A stretch of DNA of 64,000 nt, from contig JAEVLN010000003.1 of assembly GCA_018350325.1 (NCBI GenBank), positions 4,602,745 through 4,666,744 of the forward strand. The letters are read 5' to 3'. Numbering within the stretch: the first letter of the stretch is position 1; every line of letters begins with the position of its first letter. Source of the stretch: Globodera rostochiensis (Eukaryota > Nematoda > Chromadorea > Rhabditida > Heteroderidae). Shown piece by piece: positions 15,001 through 23,280 of the stretch. A program made the translations under genes and the position numbers. Below the pieces are notes generated by a model. The model was not told the origin of the DNA. It saw only the letters and a list, made by a program, of their open reading frames with translations, and searched no databases.

Positions 15001-17376
15001 GGCAATGAGCCGGGTGATCAATACCAATTCGCGCACAATTACCAACGCACTCGCCGCCACCAGCAGCAGAGAGCGCCGCCGGCAACCGCCGCCTATAGGG
15101 TGAGCTGGGGCTGCTAAATGTTTTTTAATTACCTAATTGTTAGAGCAGCAACCTTTTTAACTTTTCATATATTTGTCGGCGTATTATTTGAGTATTAAGA
15201 TTATCAAATAGGAAAATTCGTATACTCATAATATTCAAATACCTAATACGCCGATTTATCCATCCAATCACAATGCTTTCAAATTAAAAAAAAAAAAATT
15301 TTTGAATCATTTTTATGCCTTGTTGTTTGCATGCATACAAGCTGTATGCTCTATTTCGGGTGGGGAGCACTTGGAAAAATCCAAGGCCTTACGTTCTCGG
15401 GTCTTGAATGCCGGATTATGGATTCTCGAGTGGGGTGGGGGGGCACTTGAAAAAAAGCCAGGCTTTTTCTTCCCGGTCTCGAATGCCGGATCCCTAAAAG
15501 GGAACACATGAACAACGATGGCACCCCACCACCAAAAATATCCGAGTCCTGACTCTGAAAAAATGCCGGGTTTTTAGGCCTAGAGAGAGAGAGAGCACTT
15601 TTTTAATTTAAAAAATGATCATTTTCACCTTTTTGTCAGCTTCAACATCAGCAACAACAGCAGCGAATGGCTCCGCCGACGGCATCAACGGACGGCTCCT
15701 CAACTGGTTCAACCAGAAGCTCCAGGTCTTTAATTATTAACACTTTGCCAAAAAGAATATGACGCATTTATGGTGGCACGTGCGCCAACGCCAATTTGTT
15801 TTAAACAAAAAAATGTGTGCAGGTCCACCCGCTCGTCCACCGGCTCCTCCGCCTCGTGCTGCACGTCATGTGACGGTGAGCAGCACAGCTCACGGTGCTG
15901 TGACGAGACTTCATCATTTATGTCGTCGACGGGTCGAATTATTTTTCTTTTTTTTCAAAAATTACGCTTTTCCAAATTCTCTTTTAGCGAACAATTTTCA
16001 TTCAGCAAAAAATTAATACGCATAAAAAGGCTGTAACCTAAAAACAATTTAAGCTGCTTTCGGTCCTTCATCCAGCGCCGCCAGGGGAAGGGGCGCCGGC
16101 GGCGTTGCACAACCCCCGAGGGGTGCCGAATACGCACAGCGAAAAATGCCAATTATGGGGCCAGGTGAGGTGTTTTTTTTGAGTCCCAACAAAAAAAAAT
16201 CACTGTTATTTTAGGAGAATTTAATAATGAAAAGACATAAAATTTGTTCGTTTTTCATAAATTGTCGCTAATTTTAAATAATTTTGAATATATAAATAAA
16301 TATTTTATTTTTATAGCTGGCTTTTCCCATCGGCCTAACTTGTACCAGAGTCCGTGTCCGGCGCGAGGCATACCGACACCAAAAAGTGTGTGAAATATTT
16401 TAAAAAACATTTAAAATTGCTTAAAATTAAAAAAATTGCTTTTAGGCTCAACAACGCATTGGGGCGAGTCAACAAAATTGGGCGGGTTGGCGGCCCCCCT
16501 GCGGCGGCCACTTCAACATCAGCAACAGACAACTTCATTTAACGACGGGGTGGGCGCCATACTTTTTTTTTTGTGTTTATAAAATATTAAAAATAAAAAT
16601 CTAATTTTACAATCATATAAAAAAGAATTTTGGTTTATTTCACTGGTCGACTAATCTTAGTAAAATTTTCACTGGTCGAAATTCGACGTCATCACTAAAA
16701 AAAATCCCGAAAAAATCTCAGCACGAGATCTCAAAAAACTGTCGACGTCTTGATCCTCGTCCTGGCTCTAATTGATTTCCTAAAATTTATATTTTTAATC
16801 ATTTAAAAATGAAATTTTTTAATTTTAGACTATAAAAAAATGCCAACTGATTTTCAAGATTAAAAAATAATATAATTTTAATTGTCTAATAAAAAATTTA
16901 ATTTATATTTTCCAATTAAAATGAAAAACAAACTTTTTAAGGCACAAAGCCCCTCAACGCAATTGTCGGCCTCGGCCTCCTCATCATTGGTGAGCGGCGG
17001 CAATGAATTCAAACGGCAGAACCGGAGCCGGGAAGTGAATAAAATGAACGAATAAATTCGCAAAAAATCCAATCTTTAACAAAAAAAAATTTGCAGAAAA
17101 AAATCGGTGCAAAACAACAATAATGAAAATCTCGTCCAGAACTCGATCGATGTTGGGCTCGATAGAGATTTTGCTCGATAGAGATTTTCATCGAGATTTT
17201 TTCGTGATTCTCGACCTAATCCTTTAAACAAAAATGAAATTTTATTTAAATTTTGCCCCTAGGCAATGCCGGTAATTCGGGCACAGCCCGGACACATTCC
17301 GCTCAGCGATTCGGAAGAGGACGAACAGCTGATGAGGCGGACGGGCCGGCCCGCCGGCGATGGGACACTGCCATAA
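43..17376 (+). CDS. unc-2: Voltage-gated calcium channel alpha-1 subunit, Cav2 type (5' part outside window)
   Basis: Pore-forming subunit of a presynaptic P/Q/N-type calcium channel in the neuronal plasma membrane; it triggers transmitter release. The window enters at domain I S5 (exon 43-146). I read about 57 exons coding roughly 1,800 residues. The beta-subunit binding motif of the I-II linker ([13 protein letters not shown]) lies in exon 1231-1353. Pore glutamates are visible in all four domains: MEGW (579-710), TGEDW (3997-4117), TSEGW (7297-7402) and TGEAW (10371-10417). This EEEE filter marks a calcium channel. S4 arginine repeats occur in exons 3167-3229, 6058-6163 and 9552-9686. The domain IV text ([29 protein letters not shown]) is Cav2-like, not Cav1-like. 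The C-terminus has an IQ-like segment (13236-13324), a polyglutamine run (14499-14753) and an acidic end (SDSEEDE) before TAA at 17374-17376. Four introns appear to use GC donors (321, 2457, 4391, 6827). Exons between 15875 and 16400 are uncertain in frame. Confidence 0.94.
7161..7280. mobile_element. MITE with TACCGTA/TACGGTA termini, copy 1
   Basis: A 120-bp foldback begins TACCGTAAACCCTCTTTTAA and ends with the matching inverse TTAAAAGAGTGTTTACGGTA. The interior holds repeats of the type GGGGGATTATT and GAGGTTGGGG. It lies in the unc-2 intron just before the acceptor at 7296. Related copies are at 48428-48530 and 56432-57438. No transposase is present, so it is non-autonomous. The TA at each tip could be a two-base target duplication as in Tc1/mariner elements, but this is not proven. 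Confidence 0.75.
10771..10790. repeat. Dispersed GC-rich hairpin motif, copy in unc-2 intron
   Basis: The 20-bp core CGGTGCCGATAGGCGCCGCC can fold with a GATA loop and stands out in AT-rich sequence. The same core recurs near 53166-53190 (opposite orientation), 62826-62850 and 62975-62999, followed by a weakly conserved A/T-rich tail that ends in a TTGTTAAG-like string. Looser relatives are near 9937-9972 and 59195-59212. Confidence 0.6.
11090..11550 (-). pseudogene. Relic of the F-box-like gene family inside an unc-2 intron
   Basis: Antisense to unc-2, in the intron 10418-11761, two stretches match the last two exons of the genes at 54151-55898 and 58930-61195. The piece about 11452-11545 (minus strand) matches the end of exon 4, including the splice context GACGG|GTAAG. 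The piece about 11109-11163 matches the short tail exon and reads [14 protein letters not shown] before TGA. The internal frame of the first piece is broken and the rest of the gene is absent, so this is a truncated, probably dead copy. Confidence 0.7.
13459..13616. repeat. Three-copy tandem repeat, about 53-bp unit, in an unc-2 intron
   Basis: Three near-identical units share GGGCTATTTTTGGCATTAAA followed by TCACTCCGATCAGGGGG. They lie between the exons 13236-13324 and 13750-13839. High identity suggests recent expansion. No coding content is seen. Confidence 0.85.
15174..15257. mobile_element. Small foldback element with TCGGCGTATTA termini
   Basis: An 84-bp segment starts TCGGCGTATTATTTGAGTAT and ends in the inverse AATACGCCGA. 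A related one-ended piece lies near 1452-1480 in another unc-2 intron. This is probably a MITE; no target duplication was identified. Confidence 0.5.
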
Positions 17377-17771
17377 ATAAACGACGACGTGACGTGACGC
17401 GATCATTTAGCGCCACAATTTTTTGCTCAATCAAAAATTATAATATTTTTGTTTACGAATTAATTGTTAAAATTTCTTTAAAATACAAAAAAAACGCATA
17501 TTAATAAAGAAAAAATGGTTTTGGTTTTGATTTTGATTTTTAATATTTATATTTATATTTATAAACACAAAAAAAAGTATGGCGCCCACCCCGTCGTTAA
17601 ATGAAGTTGTCTGTTGCTGATGTTGAAGTGGCCGCCGCAGGGGGGCCGCCAACCCGCCCAATTTTGTTGACTCGCCCCAATGCGTTGTTGAGCCTAAAAG
17701 CAATTTTTTTAATTTTTAAGCAATTTTAAATGTTTTTTAAAATTATTTCACACACTTTTTGGTGTCGGTAT
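16370..17771. repeat. Inverted duplication at the unc-2 3' end, arms about 230 bp
   Basis: The left arm (about 16370-16600) contains the unc-2 exon 16446-16549 plus flanking intron. The right arm (about 17535-17771) is its reverse complement with only a few changes. It lies beyond the unc-2 stop codon. The loop of roughly 930 bp contains the last two unc-2 exons. The copied exon keeps its frame and splice sites on the minus strand, but no gene continues around it there. Confidence 0.9.
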
Positions 17772-18296
17772 AAGAATCATTTAGGGGGAAAAACGTTTTT
17801 CATAGTTTTATCGAAATATCTTTTTCACGAATTCTCTAATTGTTTAACTTTGGCTTAACAATAGCTTTTAATCCAGACTTCAAGCGGTACACGGAATTTT
17901 AGTAATTGTTAGTAATTTGAGCAACGTGTCAACAAATTCATATGTGAACAACACAACACACACACACACTGATTATTACTAATTTGGAACGAAAAAATAT
18001 CGGCGACAAATGTAATTTATAGCAAAAAACGGCTGTTGATCAAAACAAGTTTTGGTGAACAAAAATTATTCCGATCAAACACTGCGTTTGTTGTCGATCG
18101 ATTTCGGCCACCTTTGATCGGTGCGTTCAATTTCAGCGCCTGCCGGTATTTAAGCAGCGGCACACATTCACTGCCCTCACATTTGGACTTGGTGGTAGCC
18201 AATTCCATTGCTTCTACCCGGATTTTGATTTATGTATCGGTCCGATCACTTTTGATCAGTCCCCAAAGTCCGGGCACCCAATTTTAATCCATTTAT
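17772..18296. other. Intergenic, upstream of the small secreted protein gene
   Basis: The stretch is AT-rich and has a short CA run near 17951-17968. A TATTTAA string at about 18146 is the best candidate core-promoter element. I saw no copy of the ATGCCA motif reported for cyst-nematode dorsal-gland effector promoters in this stretch. Confidence 0.4.
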
Positions 18297-18305
18297 TCCT
18301 TCAGA
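18296..18305 (+). promoter_or_regulatory. Candidate spliced-leader trans-splice acceptor
   Basis: TTCCTTCAG ends at 18304, five bases before the ATG at 18310, and no upstream donor is evident. A pyrimidine-rich acceptor tightly abutting a start codon is typical of nematode trans-splice sites. RNA data would be needed to confirm it. Confidence 0.5.
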
Positions 18306-18309
18306 AACG

Positions 18310-19166
18310 ATGACCAAATCACTGCTCTTCTCCTGCTGTTGTGCCATTATTGTCTGTTTGGCACTGATGGCACAGGACAAAAGCGGTCAGTCCGTGCACT
18401 AATTGGGGGAAACAATTGGAAAATTTCATTACTAAAGTAAATTTTCTTTAGCAAAACTACTCAAATTTGTGCCGGTTCTTTCGCTTTTTTGTTTCAAAAT
18501 TCTTTAACAACAAATTTTCAAAAAATAATCAACGGCACCGCCGGGCATCCACTAAAAGTGCGGCAAGAAAAGTTGCGTGAGGAATCCAAACGGTACTTTA
18601 TCCCACCCACCACAGTTTTTTCATGAGGGTTCAGAAATCAACTTGTACCCGGCGGGTTTTTTTGGGCGCCCGTCCTCAGGGATTATAACTTTAGGCTCAA
18701 AAATCTCGAAATAAGCGCATAAAAAAAGCTCCAAAAAATGCCAAAATAGGCTCCAAAAAAGTGTGTAAAAAAATAGGTAACAATAATATCTTAAAAAATG
18801 GTTTTTTACATCTGAAGTTACCAATCAGTAGGGCTACTACTTTTTGAAAGAAAAATGGCAAAATACGCGTCTAAAAAAGTACGAAAGGATCCTGACAAAA
18901 AAAGAATCGAATTTTATTCACTTTTTATGAGAACTTTTCGAATAAAATATCATCTCTGATCATTATACTGTACATTGTTTGTTTTTGATGCAGTGCTGGC
19001 AATCAGCGACGACGACGGCGTGCAGCAGCGCTTTGCCCGTTTCTTCGAAGGTGGGCAGTTGGTGCGGGTGAAGCGTGCATGCGGCACAGACCGCTGCAGT
19101 CAAGACCGTCAGTGTGACGTGTGTTGTGTTTGCAGCGAAGGGTTCTGCTGTCCGAAGCTGGGTTGA
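18310..19166 (+). CDS. Small secreted cysteine-rich precursor peptide
   Basis: Two exons, 18310-18385 and 18994-19166, join in phase across a GT-AG intron to give 82 residues. Residues 1 to about 22 form a signal peptide with a hydrophobic core. An acidic propeptide with SDDD follows and ends in the dibasic site VKR at residues 51-53. The predicted mature part is 29 residues with eight cysteines, including two adjacent CC pairs, and ends PKLG. This layout (signal, propeptide, KR site, cysteine-knot-like peptide) is that of a processed secreted peptide. It could be a gland effector, an antimicrobial or toxin-like peptide, or a neuropeptide-like factor. I do not recognise the family. The acceptor just before the ATG supports this start. 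The intron holds repeat fragments. Confidence 0.75.
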
Positions 19167-19542
19167 TGTGGGTGCGTGCGAGCGAGCGTGCAGCGCGCCA
19201 ACGCAAGTGAAGGAAATTGACATGCGAGCGCATGTTACCCGATAAATTGAATTCATTTTTTATGCTAATTTTACCATCGTTTTCATTCCTTTAAATGCTC
19301 AGCTTCCCGGCAAATTCCCGACTCTGAACCCAACCCAAAATAAATCAATTTCTTGGCGCGTAGGCTTTTTCCAAATTAATCGATCAGTGGGAATCCCAAT
19401 AAATACCGTACTCTCTGTGGAGGGCACATGGTGGTCGAGACCCTCGATGACTTTTGAGAATTGATTGGCCTACCCGGCAATAACGTACATTTTTTCGATT
19501 TAAATCTATGAATTCAAGTGCCCGCCCGATAGTGCCGAGTTT

Positions 19543-20100
19543 TTGAGCTACCGATGCCTAAAATTAAGCAGTCAAAAAAAAAGCGCAAGGACGGGATCAA
19601 AAAGCACGATTAGTGCCGGAAGGTCGCAAGACAACTTGTCCCCCCCCTCGGGCGAAATCTCCTCTCCTGCGCTTGGAGGCGTTTCTTTGAATTTAGCTCC
19701 GGCAAAATATGCGCGCGTTGATCAACGGCATGCCAAAGTGTCGGGTGGTTTATTAGAATATTAATTTTGAATTTTTATAAGTCGATTCATGGAAGTCAAT
19801 GGGCGGCTTACAACAATAAAAATGCCTACGGAAATTTGTTAAAATTTTTTTCCAGGCATTCGAAGCGGCGTCGTTCACGCTAATTCAAAGGGCGCCGCTG
19901 CTGCCGCTTCAAAAGTAAAGCGGGATCGGAATTCTAAGGAAACTCGGAATTGGAATATTAAAAAATCTCCCGTTTACTGGACTTGGCCTCCTGTCGACCT
20001 CGTTTTTTGTTGGTTTCAAAAATTTCAACATTTTAGTGGGGCAGGGGCCCTCATCGGCGGAAGCGTTAACAACCGAAAGCGGCGGGCATTGATGTTGTGA
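19543..20100 (+). other. Possible exon fragments of an unrecognised gene
   Basis: An open frame 19543-19764 codes a serine- and proline-rich segment (for example GRSQDNLSPPSGEISS). A second open stretch runs from an acceptor at 19855 to TGA at 20098-20100 and codes an alanine-rich then basic segment. Composition is more gene-like than the surroundings, but no complete gene can be built. Either piece may be a relic. Confidence 0.25.
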
Positions 20101-20206
20101 GCAGTGTGGCACGACCGTAGATAAACAACGAACGTCTCCAACTTGTGGAAGGCAAAATAATCGACGACTTCCAGAAAAAAAGCAACATTTTATCAATAAT
20201 AATGGT

Positions 20207-20316
20207 GCAATTCATGGAATATACTAATTATAGTTATTCCCATGCAGTTTCTGTTCCCGTTGTTGGATAACGATGCGATTAGAGAGCCTTTAGCAACAAA
20301 ATGCTTCTCTATTCAT
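20207..20316 (+). repeat. Divergent edge unit of the 131-bp satellite, interrupted by the LTR element
   Basis: The sequence from AATTCATGGAATATACTAAT to CTCTATTCAT matches the main array's unit with a handful of changes, for example CCCATGCAG in place of CCACGCAG. Its 3' remainder continues at 23281 after the retrotransposon. It shows that the array once continued leftward. Confidence 0.85.
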
Positions 20317-20663
20317 TGTAAGGGTTTCCGGTCGGCATTTTCCATTCAATCTCACCCCTCAAAGAACTGCTGGACTTTACCCCGGGATTGATCACATTTA
20401 TTCATTTCAACAATGTCCCCGCCCACATTGCTTCATCCTGTTCCTCTCCTTTCGCCCAGCGATCAGTCTTCATCCCTCTGTCCTTGTTCCATCGGTCGTT
20501 GAGCAGGACGGAATAAACTCTATCGTCAGTGCTGGATCGGAGAGTTGGGCGAGTCCATCACCAATGCCCCGGGCCCGGGCATCCTCCCCATCTTTCCCCT
20601 TCCCCAATTTCATCCGGGGAGTCAACGGTGCTCAATCTGGGGGGCACAATGCGCTTCCCTCAC
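20317..20663 (+). repeat. 5' long terminal repeat
   Basis: The 347-bp LTR is defined by its TG start at the target-site junction and by the primer-binding site that follows it. Its last 40 bp are shared with 23241-23280 at two mismatches, which gives the right boundary independently. Confidence 0.8.
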
Positions 20664-20809
20664 TGGTAGCACCGGATGGTTCCCTTTTTGGGAAACGGTC
20701 CATCGGCACAACAGCGAGGGCAGAGGATGAATATGCCGGCGAGAAAAACGGAATACCCCTAGCCTGCGGGCTTGAAGCAGTAAATGTGCACGGAGAAATG
20801 ATTGAATGG

Positions 20810-21240
20810 TGAAATTGTTGCCCGGACTAGGACAAACTAAAGGGGCCATGCATGAAATGGAACTGTAAATTAATGCGCGGTCCAGTACAAAACGAGAGTG
20901 GCCATGTAAAAGAAAAAAGGAGTTCGGCCAATTGTTGCCTGGACTAGTGCAAAACTAAAGAGGCCATGCCGAAAATGGAGTTCGAAAGCTAATGCCCGGA
21001 CTGGTACAAACTACAGGGGCTTCTCTTCGAAAAATAAAATTTGTTGCCTGGGCTAGTGAAAAACTAAAGGGGCGTTGGAAAAAATAAACGGAGTGCTGAT
21101 TGTTGTCCGGCCTAGTACAAACTAAAGGGACCTTGAGAAAAAGTGCCGTCAATGGTTGCCCGGTCTAAAAAACTAAAGGGGCTTATGAAAGTCAAACAAG
21201 TTCGGTCATTTGAGTCCGGACTAAAACGTCCAAAGGGACG
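20810..21240 (+). repeat. Degenerate tandem repeats in the retrotransposon leader
   Basis: Six to eight units spaced 50-70 bp share a core like TTGCCCGGACTAGTACAAA followed by ACTAAAGGGGCC. They lie between the primer-binding site and gag. Function unknown; packaging or leader structure is possible. Confidence 0.65.
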
Positions 21241-21751
21241 ACCAATAGTCAGAAAATGGTAAAAGCATCATCGGGAGATGAATTAAACTGACCTGAGGGC
21301 CAGAAGCAGCCAATTATTTTACTCGAACTAAAAACTCAAGAAAACCGGTCAAGACTCGGGTACAAAAACTAAGGATCACTTGAATTTGACCAATTCAGGA
21401 GATCAAAGTCCAAAAATCGGTGATCAGATTGCTTTCCCAGCATTCCAAAGGGTTCGAAGAAGAACGGCCGAGCTGGCCTTTAGTCGCTTCAACACTTTCT
21501 CATTCAATTGCCGCTCTCACGATCGGGAGTGTCAGCGGAAGTCCATTAGCAACTGATTTGATCGCCGCAGGAATGCAGTAGAAATCGGAAAAAAAAAATT
21601 CATTCTTCATGTCCAACCGAGATTCATTTTCATTTTGTCTTCTCATTCTGCGGGACGGAATCATTAACTTAAATTGCAAAAAGTAAATGTTTCCTAAATT
21701 TAGATCACACTCAAAAAAAATGATTATTTTGCCCAAAACCCCAACGATTGC

Positions 21752-22804
21752 ATGCCTTTGACCAGTTACCCTACTGGGTCTGGAATTTCCCTGGCCTGCG
21801 GGCCTGAAACAGCTAATGTAAATGAAAGAGATGGTGAATTGTCTGGAATTTCCCTGGCCGTGAAAGATGGTGAAGTGACCATCGGGGCAAATGCTAGGAA
21901 ATTCTGGCATGGAAAAGCGCCAGTGAATGTGCCAGAGGTGGAAAAGGGTCGCCCAAAGAAGAATGAGCCCACCATTTATGGAATCAACATGATTTCTAGC
22001 GGGTTTTCGACGATTTCAAGCCTAGAAATGTTTGGGGAGGAATCGGCATCTGCATTCGATGATTGGGCCGATCGGTTTAAAGACCATCTCACGGTCTCAG
22101 GCAAAAATTTTACGGATCAAGAGAAAGTGACCCGGCTCAAATTGTGCTTGAAGGATGCCCCACGGGCACTGTTTAAGGAATTGTCACCGGCGCAAACCAC
22201 GACGCTGGACTTGGCCATGACTGCACTCAGGGCCAAGCTGGAATCCCCCCAGCGCAGAGAAATCGCCAAAAGGACGCTGACGCTGTGCAGACAGCGCGAG
22301 GACGAGTCGGTGGCACAATTTTTGAGGCGATTGACGTTGTTGGTGAAGGCGACAAATCACTCCCTCACCGAAACACAGCGGAAGGAAAAAGTCTGCGAAG
22401 AATTTCTGGACCGTCTCAAGCCAAGCATGAGCTTTCTGATCCGGTTGATTGGATTAACCCAAGCCAAGAGTTTAGAGATCGTCAAGGCCCAAGCAGAAGA
22501 GCTGGAGGCGTTGCTGCTGGCCAACAGAGGAGAGGAGGTAAGCCGACTCTCACAACCAGTCAATGTTATCAACAGTCGACCATCCCAACCTCAGTGGAAC
22601 GCTTGTCCATCCCCTGGAGACGCCGGAAATGAGCAGGGATCCTCGGGGAGCAACATGCGAAATTTCGGACAATTTTCGGCGCCAAACGAGCAAAGGCAGC
22701 CGCCGTCATTCGGAGGAGCGCGTGGCGGCTTTCGAAACTGGGGACAGGGACGGCAGGAGCAATTCAGTCACAACAATTGGTCGGGCGATCGCCAATGCCA
22801 GTAA
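21752..22804 (+). pseudogene. gag: Retrotransposon Gag polyprotein, interrupted in its zinc knuckle
   Basis: The 350-residue open frame has a retrotransposon capsid-like middle region (about residues 90-255) containing AFDDWADRFKDHL, LCLKDAPRALF and VAQFLRRL. A glycine-, asparagine- and glutamine-rich tail follows. The frame stops at TAA 22802-22804. Reading on in the same frame restores a CX2CX4HX4C zinc knuckle in which the stop occupies a non-ligand position, then continues about 40 codons. Gag normally binds and packages element RNA. The stop may be an inactivating mutation or a recoded codon; with pol gone, inactivation is simpler. Confidence 0.8.
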
Positions 22805-23240
22805 TGCGGACGAATTGGCCACTTCGTTCATGCTTGCCAGGAACGATCCGGGCCGTGGGAAAGCATACCGATTACGGTTCCCGCCTGTGTGACCGGACGG
22901 ATCCACAGAGATTGGCGGACCTAAGAGGTGGCCGGGCCTGCGGGCCGGTGAATGTCTGAAAAAAGCAAAGGAGGAATGGGCCGGAACTGGAAAAGAAAAA
23001 TAAAAAGGAGGGAGTGGGAGTGATGAAGAAGAAACTCAGCGATGCGCAGAGCTTGTCGGCCGGACGTGGCCACGGAATGCCTAAAGCGCTGGTGAAGTCG
23101 GAGGACGTTCATCGCGTGTACGGAACGGGCGGTCCGGGCAAGCTGCACCGGTAAGTGTTGATGGGAGGTGAACAAAAAGTAACCCTACCTCCCTCAAGGC
23201 AAACGTGGCGCGCCGAGCAAGTACGGATGGCGGCGACGAT

Positions 23241-23280
23241 AACGGTGCTCAATCTGTGGGGCACAGTGCGCTTCCCTCAC
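23241..23280 (+). repeat. Remnant of the 3' LTR
   Basis: These 40 bp match the end of the 5' LTR with two mismatches and stop exactly at the target-site duplication. The sequence just upstream does not match the LTR, so the rest has been deleted. Confidence 0.8.

Larger units (their letters stand above)
20317..23280 (+). mobile_element. Internally deleted LTR retrotransposon
   Basis: The element starts TGTAAGGG and ends CCCTCAC. The 5-bp duplication TTCAT flanks it (20312-20316 and 23281-23285), and removing one copy restores a normal satellite unit. The left LTR is 20317-20663. It is directly followed by TGGTAGCACCGGATGG (20664-20679), which fits a tRNA primer-binding site. At the right end only the last 40 bp of the LTR remain (23241-23280). 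Gag is present, but I see no protease, reverse transcriptase or integrase, so a deletion has removed pol and most of the 3' LTR. Confidence 0.85.

Noticed and set aside
17253..17504. 83-codon frame over the unc-2 final exon
   Set aside because: A different frame (from the acceptor at 17262, with ATG at 17266) joins in phase with the upstream exon and gives an acidic Cav2-like tail ending at 17376.
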